Part shown: piece after piece, positions 22,778 through 32,848 of the stretch
Position numbering within the stretch: the stretch's first letter is position 1
How the letters are laid out: each line of letters starts with the position of its first letter
Origin: Ahaetulla prasina
Taxonomy: Eukaryota > Chordata > Lepidosauria > Squamata > Colubridae
Direction: 5' to 3'
NCBI RefSeq assembly: GCF_028640845.1
Contig: NC_080546.1
Coordinates: forward strand, 77,308,697 to 77,372,696
DNA length: 64,000 bases
Made by a program: the position numbers and the translations under genes
Notes under the pieces: generated by a model
Seen by the model: only the letters and a program-made list of their open reading frames with translations
What the model was told of the DNA's origin: nothing
Databases searched by the model: none

Positions 22778-23871
22778 TATGCAAGAGCCATTTCATTGGA
22801 TGGAAAAGTTTATCGAATCCATAATGTTTCCTCCAGCGTATATTACGTCACACTTCGGAACCAATTGTTAAATGCTATGACATGTCTCTAGCAATCAGAA
22901 AAAGGAGCTGGGAAGAACATGTGACCCAGTGGATGGGCTTGCATTTTGGATCTCTTGATTCTAATATATTATGCAGACATGGCTTAGTAGTTGACAACTT
23001 GCAAGCCGGAATGGAAAAGAATGAACTTCGGTGTGAAAATCTGAAAGAAAAAAGTGCTTCCTTGCCAGATTGCTGTCACGTTGGAGAGTTGGTAGCCTTC
23101 CCCTCAAAGCTTTTCAGCAACGTTTCCAAAGAACTAGATGAAAATGAAAATCATCAAGAAGAAGGAGAATTTCTCTCACTTGAAGCTAGCGTGGAAACTT
23201 TAGTCAATGTTTCGGTTGGAAGCGATGATGGCACCAGTGACAGCAAGAACATGGATCTCCCATTGGAGACCATCAACTGCCAGTTTATCCCTGTGGAAGA
23301 TAAATTGTTAGCTGAAAAGAACAGTTTAGAGGAATCTTCAGTGAAGATCATCTCAAGAGTAGAAGCAAAGAAACCATGCGATCATACTGCTGAACCAACT
23401 GAAAAAATGAGCACTTCTCATTATGAGGGAGCAATGAAAAACAATAGCAGAGAAGAAGTTATCATACTTGGATACAACAACTCTCATGAAAGCAAAGATG
23501 TCTCAAAAGCAAAAAAATGGGAACCTTCTGTGGAAAAAAGTATATTGGAAGAGCAGACAGTTTATGGAACTACAGCCCTACAATATGAAAAATTAGATGA
23601 GAAGAATGATGATACTTTATTCCATGATGAAGATGGGCTTTCTCAGCATCGTGGCAATGATGCGATTATAAGAAATTCCAATAATTCTCTTGCACACTCA
23701 CCTGGTTCTCACATCTGGCCAGAGGATACTAAAGTGGATGTGCATAATGTTACAAATGCTCAGGATGAATGCATTCTGAATGCACCCTTGGTCTCGGAAG
23801 TATCTGATTTAAAGAATAAAACAGTCATATGCCAACCTACAGACTGCCAAGTTGTCCTGCGCAAAAAAAAG
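22778..23871 (+). CDS. Large exon of an unrecognised host gene
   Basis: The acceptor is a T/A-rich tract ending TACAG at 22776, and the donor is G|GTAAGT at 23871/23872. From 22778 one frame encodes a globular-looking segment (DGKVYRIHNVSSSVYYVTLR). By about 22873 the sensible reading moves to the next frame, which stays open for some 330 codons to the donor (RSWEEHVTQWMGLHFGS at its start, acidic and Ser/Glu/Asn-rich, low in hydrophobic residues, probably disordered). The first frame stops at 22889 and the second has a stop at 22822, so a single-base indel (true or assembly) is needed to join them. Codon use and lack of any transposon motif favour a host gene. The ATG at 22882 is an artefact of the frame change, not a start. 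I cannot name the protein. Confidence 0.7.
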
Positions 23872-23892
23872 GTAAGTTCATGTTTCCGGACA

Positions 23893-23897
23893 TAGAT

Positions 23898-23991
<94 letters not shown>

Positions 23992-23992
23992 C

Positions 23993-24035
<43 letters not shown>

Positions 24036-24126
24036 TGAGAGAGAGATGGATGGATGGATGAGAGAGAGAGAGAGAGAGAGATGGATGATAGATGGATGGA
24101 TGATAGATAAATAGATAATTGATGGA

Positions 24127-24165
<39 letters not shown>

Positions 24166-24175
24166 TAGATAGATA
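23893..24175. repeat. Bkm-type (GATA)n/(GACA)n array
   Basis: About two dozen GATA units, then GACA units, GAGA and GGAT variants, then GACA and GATA again. GATA/GACA arrays are the Bkm satellite first described in snakes and enriched on the W chromosome of advanced snakes. This one lies in the intron, about 20 bp after the donor of the large exon. Confidence 0.95.
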
Positions 24176-24180
24176 ATCAA

Positions 24181-24618
24181 AAAGATATTATTTATTGTCT
24201 TGGACTAGGCAGAAAGTTTTGATGATATAGTTCAGTGAAACAATCAGTCCAATCCAGAATAAAATTCAGACTTCATGAGCATGCTTAAAATAACTTGTTT
24301 AATTGGAAATAAAGCTATAAATGAAATAAGATACTGTACGTAGATCCATTAGGAAAGGGGAAAATTAAAATTCTACTATCAGGTTCAATCTCAGTATTCC
24401 TAAGTGACAACCACAATTCAGAATTGATTTTATAGTTGGAATAAGTGAGCCGCTGCTCGAAGAGTCTTCATTGTCATCATAATTGTCAGATAGACAAGTA
24501 TCCACTCAAGTTGCCAAAAAAACTTAACCTGCTTGTTATTCAGTGTTTCAAATGTTTCCTGAAGTCAAAAATTTAGAGTCTAGTTTTCAAGGTACTTACT
24601 GGTCTGGGTCTACAGTAT
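24181..24618. other. Intron, no repeat recognised
   Basis: Nothing supported. Confidence 0.4.
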
Positions 24619-24714
24619 ATTGGGGTGAAGAACTATGGCCCCTTTATGACGTGTGGACTTCAACTGCCAGAATTGAAGTCCACACACCACAAAGGGACTA
24701 TAGTTCCCCACCTG
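24619..24714. mobile_element. Fold-back miniature element (hAT-like)
   Basis: Near-perfect palindrome: GAACTATGGCCCC...GTGTGGACTTCAACTGCC, then the reverse complement back to GGGACTATAGTTCCCC. It belongs to the GTGGACTTCAACTCCCAG family seen at 26060, 30248 and 62665. Confidence 0.7.
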
Positions 24715-24753
24715 TGGTCTATGTGATCTTCAGATAAAGTTCCTTCAGTACCC

Positions 24754-25047
24754 CGGGGGTGAAATCGAGCAGGTTCTGACAGGTTCTGGAGAACTGATAG
24801 CAGAAATTTTGAGCAGTTCAGAGAACCGGTAGCGGAAATTTTGAGTAGTTTGGAGAACTGGCAAGTACCACCTCTGGCTGACCCCAGAGTGGGGTGGAAA
24901 TGGAGATTTTACAATATTCTTCCCACAGGAGTGGGGTGGGAATGGAGATTTTGCAGTATCCTTCCCCTGCCATGCCTACCAAGCCACACCATGCCCACCA
25001 AGCCACGCCCACAGAACCGGTAGAAAAAAAATTGAATTTCACCATTG
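24754..25047. mobile_element. hAT miniature element (ACCGGTTC family)
   Basis: GGGGTGAAAT start, AATTTCACCATTG end, exact target duplication CAGTACCC (24746-24753, 25048-25055). Inserted in the intron between the two host exons. Confidence 0.88.
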
Positions 25048-25055
25048 CAGTACCC

Positions 25056-25677
25056 TAAGATGTTCTCATCTATTCCTAGAAATGAAATGTCAAAAAGATC
25101 GGGGGGAGGTCAAAACTGAGAAGTCGGTAGATAGACCATTGTGATGTCATAATGCAAACTCCACCCCATCCACCATATAGTAATAGTGCAATCTGGTTCA
25201 CAAATGCATGGGAATCATTTCATTTCACTTTAATCGGTACATAAAATGTGTTCATATGAGAAAAATCTAAAAATCTATGGAAAGCATACAGGACATAATT
25301 AAGGCTATTTTTTTTTTTAATGGGGGGAAGAGATCAACAGGATAAGGGACCTAACGGGGAAAAAAATTGTCACTCAGCTGATTTAATTCAAATTTATGTT
25401 TTGTTGTACCCTTGTTAAATTTATTTAGATTACTATGCAATTTCTACTTGGAATTTACCCGCAAACAGCCATAAATATTATTTTTGTCCCTTTGGAAGCT
25501 GTGGAATGCTATCCCACAGATTTTGGCCATGTTTGGATAGAAGAATGATGAATTCCAAACAATCTGAAAAGTATTTAAAACAAATGCCGAACAAAACACA
25601 GTTAGTGATGGGATGATCCTAGACCATTACACCACTACATTTATGCAAATTTGAATTTTGACACATTTTTGTGACAG
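25056..25677. other. Intron, no repeat recognised
   Basis: Nothing supported besides poly-T and short purine runs. Confidence 0.4.
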
Positions 25678-25680
25678 CAG

Positions 25681-25794
25681 ACGGTGATAAATTTTACAGA
25701 CTGCCAGTTTTGTCTAGACTGTGGACCCAAAAAATCATACGACTACAGTTATGCCCCAAGTCAGGAGATATTTGAGTTTCAGCTGCCTAAAATG
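25681..25794 (+). CDS. Second exon (38 codons) of the unrecognised host gene
   Basis: It starts after an acceptor (TTTTTGTGACAG|CAG; AG at 25676-25677 or 25679-25680, both giving the same frame) and ends AAATG|GTAATA at 25794/25795. The frame is open across the exon and encodes a Cys-containing segment (FTDCQFCLDCGPKKSYDYSY...). It begins and ends in phase 0, and the 23871 donor is also phase 0, so the two exons splice in frame. Length and splice signals support an internal exon; the identity is unknown. Another frame of the same stretch is also mostly open, which lowers confidence. Confidence 0.55.
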
Positions 25795-26059
25795 GTAATA
25801 AATGCAGCTTTATATAGGACTTTAGAAGCACGTGCCAGGATTTCGTTAATTTGGATTATGGTTTTAAAATGTAGACGAATCGTTCAAAACATCTACTGTA
25901 GTTTCTCTGATTATTTCCTGCTGAATGTATGTGTGTGTGTATGCATGTATATATTTAATCATATATTATTTTTAAGGATTCATGTAATCCTGTAGTACCC
26001 ATATGTGTAGTCATGTTAAATGGAAAGAAGGCATTTTTAGGAGCGAATTCACATGCTTT

Positions 26060-26178
26060 TGGGGTGTCCAACCTTGGCAACTTTAAGACTTGTGGACTTC
26101 AACTCCCAGCATCGCTGGCTGGGGAATTCCAGAAGTTGATGTTCACAGGTCTTAAGATCGCCAGAGTTGGACACACCA
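26060..26178. mobile_element. Fold-back miniature element (hAT-like)
   Basis: GGGGTGTCCAACCTTGGCAA at the left mirrors GAGTTGGACACACC at the right, with GTGGACTTCAACTCCCAG inside. Diverged copy. Confidence 0.75.
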
Positions 26179-26301
26179 CGTATAAATTATTATTTCTCAG
26201 TTCTTTCAGAAAACAAAGTTCCCTAATGAAGTTATATCTCTTTGTCACTAAGGCCATCTTTTCCTAATTTCCTACCTATTCCAAATATATAACATTATAG
26301 T

Positions 26302-26513
26302 CAGAGGTGATATTCAGCCGGTTCAGAGCAGTTCGGGCGAACCGGTAGCAGAAATCACAGATGGTGGGCCCACCCATCCACCCCGGCTTTACGCTGACCT
26401 ATTTAGGCACATTTTTGAGGCTGGGAGCATGCGTGGAAAGCACATGTGCGAGCAAAGCATACGTGCACGCTCACATTTTTGGTGCTGGGCGAACCGGTAG
26501 GTAAATTATTCTG
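26302..26513. mobile_element. hAT miniature element (ACCGGTTC family)
   Basis: CAGAGGTGATATTCAGCCGG start, degenerate right end, approximate 8-bp duplication (ATTATAGT / GCTATAGT). GAACCGGTAG occurs near both ends. Confidence 0.7.
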
Positions 26514-26576
26514 GCTATAGTTATTCCCTATTCTAATCTCCTCTTCCTGCCTCAATTTTTCAAGATACCTTTAGAG

Positions 26577-26672
26577 CAGGATTTATTGGCAACTTTAAGG
26601 TAGAATTTCCCAGCCAGCACCTAGGCTGAAGTCTACTTATCTTAAAAGTTGCCAAAGTTGAAAAAAACGCTG
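26577..26672. mobile_element. Fold-back miniature element, diverged; half copy follows
   Basis: TTGGCAACTTTAAGG and CTTAAAAGTTGCCAAAG are inverted. A further half copy (CAGGGGTCTCCAACCTTGGC) lies at 26745-26795. Confidence 0.6.
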
Positions 26673-27068
26673 GCTTATAGGCTAGGAGAGTACGTCATTT
26701 CATCATGACAGCGTCACAAAAGACCAATCTTTTGTTCTATGTAGCAGGGGTCTCCAACCTTGGCCGCTTTAAGACTTCTTCTAACTTGTAGTCGATTTTG
26801 TTATCACTCAAGATTTCCTGTAAATCATAGTTGGCTTTCATTATCACAATGACTTCCAACGCAGGGATTTTCCTATCCTGCCACAAGGATTTCCCAAGTA
26901 CATTTTTTTTTCCTCTTGGGAATTTTTTTCCTCAAAATTTTCTCTTGGGAAGTTTTCAGCAATCAGAAATTTCCAATTAATCAGCAGCTAAAGGAAATGA
27001 AGAGGGTTTGGGGTTTTTTTCTATCTCCAGAACTTTAGAACATAGTAGTCCCTGCTGATGTGAACAGA

Positions 27069-27481
27069 TCAGGGGTGAAATGCTCCCAGTTCGGACCGGA
27101 TTTCCTGATCCAGTAGCAATGGCAGCGGGTGGTTCGGACAACCAGTAGCAAAAATCCCTATAACACCCCCCTTCATGTCCAGCTGAGCCATGCGATCATC
27201 AGAGGTGTGTGTTTTTGTTTTTGTTTTACTTTTAAAAGCATTTTTTCTTTGGCTGAAAAAATGCTTTTAAAAGTAAAAAAAAAAGCCTCTGATGATCAGC
27301 TGGGATTGTCAGAACCTTTTAGAAGCATTTTTTCTACAGCCTCTTCAGCCGAAGAGGTTGTATAAAAAATGCTTTTAAAAATAATTTTAAAAAAAAGTTG
27401 GCCATGCCCACCCAGTCACATTAACCCCCCCCAAGCCACGCCCACAGAATCGGTAGTAACAAATTGTACATTTCACCCCTG
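27069..27481. mobile_element. hAT miniature element with long internal hairpin (413 bp)
   Basis: CAGGGGTGAAAT...CATTTCACCCCTG ends with exact target duplication GAACAGAT (27061-27068, 27482-27489). At 27195-27298 it holds an inverted repeat (GATCATCAGAGG...CCTCTGATGATC with TTTTACTTTTAAAAGCA inside) not found in its relatives here. Confidence 0.93.
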
Positions 27482-27718
27482 GAACAGATACTATTTTAAA
27501 GGTAAAAGTGAAAAATAATGGCCCAATTCCTACATTGGGGGGGTTATGCCATTTTCCCCCTTGCATGGACATTTCACAGAAAGAATTTCACAGCCGCTAT
27601 GAAAGGTGTTTTTTTTTAATGTAACCATTTTTACTATTTTTCAGTATTTTAGAAGATGCTGCTATAAGCAATAATATAACCACATTTTTGGAAAAAAAGA
27701 TACATAGTTTCAGAATAC

Positions 27719-28817
27719 AGGTAGTCCTTGACTTACCACAGTTCATTTAGTGACCGTTCAAAGTTACAGTGACACCCGAAAAAGTGACTTACGAATGTTT
27801 TCACACCTATGAACATTGCAGCTTCCCCATGGTCATGTGATCAAAATTCAGACGCTTGGCAACTGGCATGTACTTATGACAGTTGCGGAGTCCTCAGGTT
27901 ATGTGATCTCCTTTTATGACTTTCTGACAAGCAAAGTCAATGGGGAAACCAGATTCGCTTAACAATCATGTGACTAATTTAAAAACTGCAGGAATTCACT
28001 TAACAGCTGTGGAAAGAAAGGTCATAAAATGGAACAAAATTCACTTCAACGTTTTACTTAGCAACAACTGGGTTTCCCTGTGCACAGTCACCCATGCCCT
28101 TGTTACATCTCGCCTGGACTACTGCAATGCTCTCTACATGGGGCTCCCCTTGAAGAGCACCCGGAAGCTCCAACTGGTCCAGAATGCAGCCGCGCGGGTG
28201 ATAGAGGGAGCACCTCGTGGCTCCCATATAACACCGCTCCTGCGCGGGCTGCACTGGCTTCCGGTGGTCTTTCGGGTGCAATTCAAGGTGTTGGTTACCA
28301 CCTTTAAAGCGCTCCATGGCTTAGGACCGGGCTATTTACGGGACCGCCTACTGCCACAAACAGCCTCCCACCGACCTGTGCGCTCCCACAGGGAGGGCTT
28401 CCTTGGGGTGCCGTCGGTGAAAAAATGTCAACTGGCGACCCCCAGGGGTAGGGCCTTCTCTGTGGGGGCTCCTGCCCTCTGGAACGAGCTGCCTCCGGGG
28501 TTTCGCCAACTCCCCGACCTTCGGACTTTCCGCCGTGAATTGAAGACTCTTTTATTCCATCGAGCTGGGCTAGCCTGATTAAGTAATTTTAAATGGGGTT
28601 TTAGTTTTTGTATTAGTTAGTTTTTTAATATTTTGGCCATTATTTATATAAATTCTTAGTCTGTTTTTTAATGTGTATTTATTGTACCTTTTAAATTGGC
28701 TGTCAACCGCCCTGAGTCCTTCGGGAGAAGGGCGGTATACAAATGCAATTAATAAAATAAAATAAATAAAAAACAAAAAAAATTGGGCTCAGTTGTGGCC
28801 ATAAGTCGAGGACTGTA
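27719..28817. mobile_element. Non-autonomous DNA transposon interrupted by a LINE
   Basis: It starts CAGGTAGTCCTTGACTTACC and ends TAAGTCGAGGACTG, imperfect inverted ends, with a body (GGTCATGTGATCAAAATTCA) shared with the uninterrupted copy at 58986. A LINE 3' end (28070-28775) splits it about 40 bp before its right end. Confidence 0.8.
28070..28775 (+). mobile_element. LINE (L2/CR1-like), 3' part with open reverse-transcriptase tail
   Basis: The frame is open from the insertion edge to a stop at 28578. It encodes the thumb/C-terminal region (TSRLDYCNALYMGLPLKSTR, LQLVQNAAARVI, RAFSVGAPALWNELPPGFR), about 165 residues of LINE origin. The 3' UTR has the CCGCCCTGAGTCCTTCGGGA hairpin and an A/T-rich tail. 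It is nested in the DNA transposon and less decayed than the copies at 3372 and 45480. Confidence 0.88.
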
Positions 28818-30247
28818 ACCCAGCCATATTAAAAGTATCTCTGAGGCTACATACGGTATCTTTTTGTTAGGTTACTGCTTATCCCACTGACTCTTGATGG
28901 AGAACATGTAATTATGAAATAAACCTTAGGTTGTTTGTTGATGAGATGAGCTTTTTTTTAAAAAAAAATGATGCAATCTGCTTTTCTGCATTATTTTCTT
29001 CATGGTTCGTTTGATGTTGCATTCCCCATTCTTTTCTTCTCCTACAAAAATATACCTTGAGGAGAAAAAAAAATGGAATAGTCACACAGTATGGTAATGA
29101 CTGGAAGAGTTCATCTAACAGGAACTAATTGGGACTACACATTTTTAATGCTTCAGAACTTTTTATTTGAAAATTCTTGTTCTTGTGTCTTAGCTGTCGA
29201 CATCTAGAACTACAGCAGTGGGAAAGGGAGGGGGCCAGCAATCCATAACTGAAGAATAGGCCATTCCCAGATTGTGTCATCTTCAATGTGGCGTGTTCAT
29301 TTCCAGAACTCCCAGCCAAACCTCCTCCCTGCTATTTCATGTCTACTGTCAGATTCTGCAAATATTTTACAATGTCAAGTGGGAAACAAAAAGACGGGCG
29401 AGAAGAAAAAAAAGTTCAACAAATAAAGCTGAATTAATATTTGCCTTGGGTGATTTTTTTTTTTTCTGGATTCTCACAGGATTATTTTTTTTCATTGACA
29501 TTCCAGCCTGGCTTCGATTCTCTGGTCAGGAAAGCAAAAGAAAATTTAGATGAATTGTACAAGCGAACAAAAACAAAAAACAAAAAACCCTAAGATACAG
29601 GAATTTATTTTCATCTTGTCCGTCTTTCCGCTCCAAATTTTCTTGGCATGGGCCCACCTCAGGACATTCTATGCTCCTACTTCCTAAATGGCTCTAGATA
29701 TTCATATCGTATTGCAACTATGATCTGGAGATATAGGAATTCACGTGAAGTATATACTAACTGGAGATGTGCTTTATATCGGAGCTAGAATCAACCCACA
29801 CTTCCAAAATAGCATTTGTTGTGGTATCGTTCTTACCTCCTCACATTTCCTGTATTAAGCCTCATCTTACCTCTGCCAGTGCTTAAGTAGGACTTTCCTA
29901 CAATAGATTCTTTTTTTTTAACTTCTGCTATTAAATTTTCATAATTAAATTAGAATCTCCTCATGCCTGCCCTGTGGACCATGACCTTCTTCAAATCTTA
30001 ACTATCAAGGCTTCTATCTCTCCTCCTTCCTGTTTTGCTTGGAATAAAACCAATCAATCTTAGAAATGTGAAGGGACATAGGACATAAACCTTAAAAGGA
30101 ACTGCTGTTCGCTAGACCAAAATACTCCAGTTGAACCTTTGAGGAGCCACAGCTGTGGTGGTTACAGGTTCAGCAAGACTGTATGTTAGGAAAAGGAGCG
30201 GCTGTGCCGTAGAATGAAAGCAACCCATTTGACTTCTCCTCATAAAG
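28818..30247. other. No recognisable feature
   Basis: 1.4 kb of unique A/T-rich DNA with A and T homopolymers (29440-29500, 29560-29590). No splice-flanked frame stands out. Confidence 0.4.
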
Positions 30248-30349
30248 CAGGTGTCTCCAACCTTGGCAACTTTAAGCCTGGCAGACTTCAACTCCCAGAA
30301 TTCCCCAGCCAGCTTTCAGGTTTAAAGTTGCCAAGCTTGGAGACCCCTG
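30248..30349. mobile_element. Fold-back miniature element (102 bp)
   Basis: CAGGTGTCTCCAACCTTGGC and its inverse GCTTGGAGACCCCTG form the ends. Target duplication TCATAAAG / TAATAAAG, 7 of 8. Confidence 0.88.
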
Positions 30350-30511
30350 TAATAAAGGACCTCTGAAGCAACTAATAAAATTTATCTAGGACATCAAGTT
30401 GTAGAAGACTTCTAGGTATTAAATCAGCCTTTCGTAGCATAATTGGTTTAGGTTTTGGAAGGCATACCCAAACACCATCATATTAAGACATTATTAATTA
30501 AAGCTTATTAA

Positions 30512-31037
30512 CAGTCTGTAGAGATTCTCAGTCATCCAGGTCTTGGTTGTCCCAAAGGTGCTTTTTCAGGAGGCAACTGGACTTTCTTATTTTTTCTTTT
30601 GAAGACGTTTCGCTTCTCAACCAAGAAACTCTTCAACTCTGACAGGATAGTTGGGGAGTGGAAGGATTTATACTCCTTGCAGACAGCTGGTCATTTGCAT
30701 CCTTTTAGAGGGTTGTGAAGCACTTGGCTGTTTATCAGTGTCCTCAGGGTCACCTGAGTAGGGTTCCTGGTCCCTGCAGTCCACAATTTTTTCTCTAGAA
30801 ATCCATTCCTACTCCCACACCATTCAAAGGGCGTTCATCCCAAATTGTATATAGCTAAAGGTCTGTAGAGATTATCAGTTATCCAGTTCAGGTGGCAACT
30901 GATCTTTCTCATTATTTCTTTGAAGATGTTTCGCTTCTCATCCATCTTCTCATCCACTTCTCATCTTGGATGAGAAACAAAAGGTCTTCAAAGAAAAAAC
31001 AAAGTCCAGTTGCCTCCTGAAAAAGCACCTTTGGGAC
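30512..31037. mobile_element. Inverted-repeat element family A, longest copy
   Basis: AGTCTGTAGAGATTCTCAGT at 30513 recurs at 30861, so two terminal repeats lie in direct order and the second ends in an inverted arm (30970-31037). The first repeat is about 350 bp and, on the minus strand, carries GTATAAATCC about 70 bp upstream of a degenerate hairpin-GAAA core. A direct-plus-inverted arrangement is typical of Penelope-like terminal repeats; the class remains an inference. Confidence 0.55.
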
Positions 31038-31353
31038 TTATTAACAGGTTTATCTGGTAAAACAAACAACAATCAACAATGATTGATTACTCATTTTCTG
31101 CATTTACCTTGGATAAATTGCATACACGTGATCCTCAGGTTATGGGTAATATCAGGACCATTCAAGTGATTAAATGGGAATAGATGGGAGTCCCATGCAA
31201 GTAAGCTGGTGGGCGAGAGCACTGGGTGAGAGAGGGCAGGAAGAGCAGGCACTATGGAGCACAGGAAGGCAAAAAAAAATATTTCCAACTCCCTGTTAGC
31301 TTCCCCGTTTTCTTTGCTTGTGGAAAGCTGGTGGAGTACTTTGAAAATCACAG
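31038..31353. other. No recognisable feature
   Basis: Nothing supported. Confidence 0.4.
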
Positions 31354-31908
31354 TGTTATGTCTTGCCCCCCCCCCCAAACCTGGCCTCCTGGCAGAAAGT
31401 GACTCAGGGAGCGAGGGGGAAGAGCTGACAGGGCTTCCCTCTGCGGAGCCTCCTTCTCTGGCTCCGCTCCAAGTCCCAGAGGCAGGCCAGGTGGAGGAGA
31501 TGACGAGGCCTCTGTCTCCTGCATCTCCTCCCTCTCAGGCCATGCCTCAAGACCCAGCTGCTGACAATCAGTCATGGCTGGACCCCCGTATTGCAGACAG
31601 GAGAGATGGCAACATCAAAAGAAAGGGTGGGGCAGGTCTAGAGAATGCTGAGTCAGGGAGCCACACCTCACAGGATATAAAAGCAGGAGGGGCTGCCCTA
31701 TAGTTCTTGTGATGAACAAACAATTGACTGTTGAAAACGTTGGCTGTACTTTGACTCCTGGACTCTGTTTCGTTTCCTTCTGAACTTTGGGATTGTTCCA
31801 GCTTGGACTGCAATCGCTCTGATAGATAAGAGGACTTGGCAAGAATAAATTGCTGGCACATCTAGTCAGTTTGCGTTTCTAATTGATTGTGGTTGGGGGG
31901 ACAGAACA
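31354..31908 (+). mobile_element. Solo LTR with U3 coding segment
   Basis: TGTTATGTCTTGCC start and GGACAGAACA end, TATAAAA at 31676, AATAAA at 31844. The flanking pentamers CACAG / CATGG are only a partial match. After a run of ten C the upstream half is open (ESDSGSEGEEL, then SWLDPRIADRRD), similar in sequence and order to the LTR at 61803. Confidence 0.75.
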
Positions 31909-32027
31909 CATGGCCACTTTACAGTGGAACTTCAGGAACCGGTTCTAAATCTCCTTTGTTCAGCACCATAATAACTTTGAATGTTTGCTGAGTGAGTGAT
32001 CATAACCTAAGAAGTACCTGTATAACA

Positions 32028-32078
32028 TATAGCAATAGCAATAGCACTTAGACTTATATACCGCTTTACAGTGCTTTA
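32028..32078 (-). mobile_element. SINE tail fragment
   Basis: ATAGCAATAGCACTTAGACT is the reversed 3' end of the 1929-2162 SINE family. It stops at the hAT element at 32079. Confidence 0.7.
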
Positions 32079-32264
32079 CAGCGGGGTGGGTTGCTACCGG
32101 TTCGCCCCAATTCAGGAGAACCAGTAGTGGTGGCAGTAGGAGGCTCCGCCCACCCACCCAGATGTCATCAAAAATGCTCTGCACATGCGCAGGAGCTTCT
32201 GCGCATGTGCAGACAGGGCATGCACATGAACAAACCAGTAGCGAAGGTAAGTGAAACCCACCAG
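32079..32264. mobile_element. hAT miniature element (ACCGGTTC family)
   Basis: CAGCGGGGTGGGTTGCTACC start, GAAACCCACCAGTG end, CGCATGTGCA palindrome region inside. No clear target duplication. Confidence 0.7.
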
Positions 32265-32697
32265 TGCATCTCTGCCTGGAACTAGATAGGAACTAAGCTA
32301 GCCTAGCTGAGACCAATACCTGTAGCCTGATGCCCCCTTTCCTTATCATTTTCCCCTCCCTTGTTCTTGCTATCTGAACACCTTTGCGTTTTGATCAGGC
32401 AAGGCACAGATAGGGAGCAGCAGACTCACCATGAGTCCTGCGAGTTCATTGGAGAATTCAGAATTAGGTATTCTGAATTCTGGCATGAAATAGGAACGGT
32501 GCCTTATTTTGACTGCAGTCTGTCTGGTCTCATTCTATAAGGGAAGCACCCCGCACAAAACATCCCATTCTAAGGCTAAGGCATAACTGATGAAGACTTG
32601 AATCATAATTTAGCAGACGGATATTACAGTCCAATATGGCTAAAGCCTATGTCGTTCATTCCAGAGGAGTCAATGCTACAAGACCATGTTTATTAAG
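32265..32697. other. No recognisable feature
   Basis: Nothing supported. Confidence 0.4.
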
Positions 32698-32848
32698 ATA
32701 GCAATAGCAACAGCACTTAGACTTATATACCGCTTCGTAGTGCTTTTACAGCCCTCTCTAAGCGGTTTACAGAGTCAGCCTATTGCCCCCAACTATCTGG
32801 GTCCTCATTTTACCCACTTCGGAAAGATGGAAGGCTGAGTCAACGTTA
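32698..32848 (-). mobile_element. tRNA-derived SINE, 5' truncated
   Basis: Reverse copy of the 1929-2162 family: AGCACTTAGACTTATATACC through GGAAGGCTGAGTCAACG. The tRNA head is missing. Confidence 0.8.

Noticed and set aside
22882..23895. Stand-alone 337-codon gene starting at ATG 22882
   Set aside because: Upstream sequence is coding-like in another frame after an acceptor, and the frame's end crosses a GTAAGT donor into intron. It is an internal exon, not an intact gene.
23878..24180. Cys/Ser/Leu repeat protein, or CRISPR-like regular repeats
   Set aside because: It is a GATA/GACA microsatellite. Unit length is 4 bp and there are no spacers.
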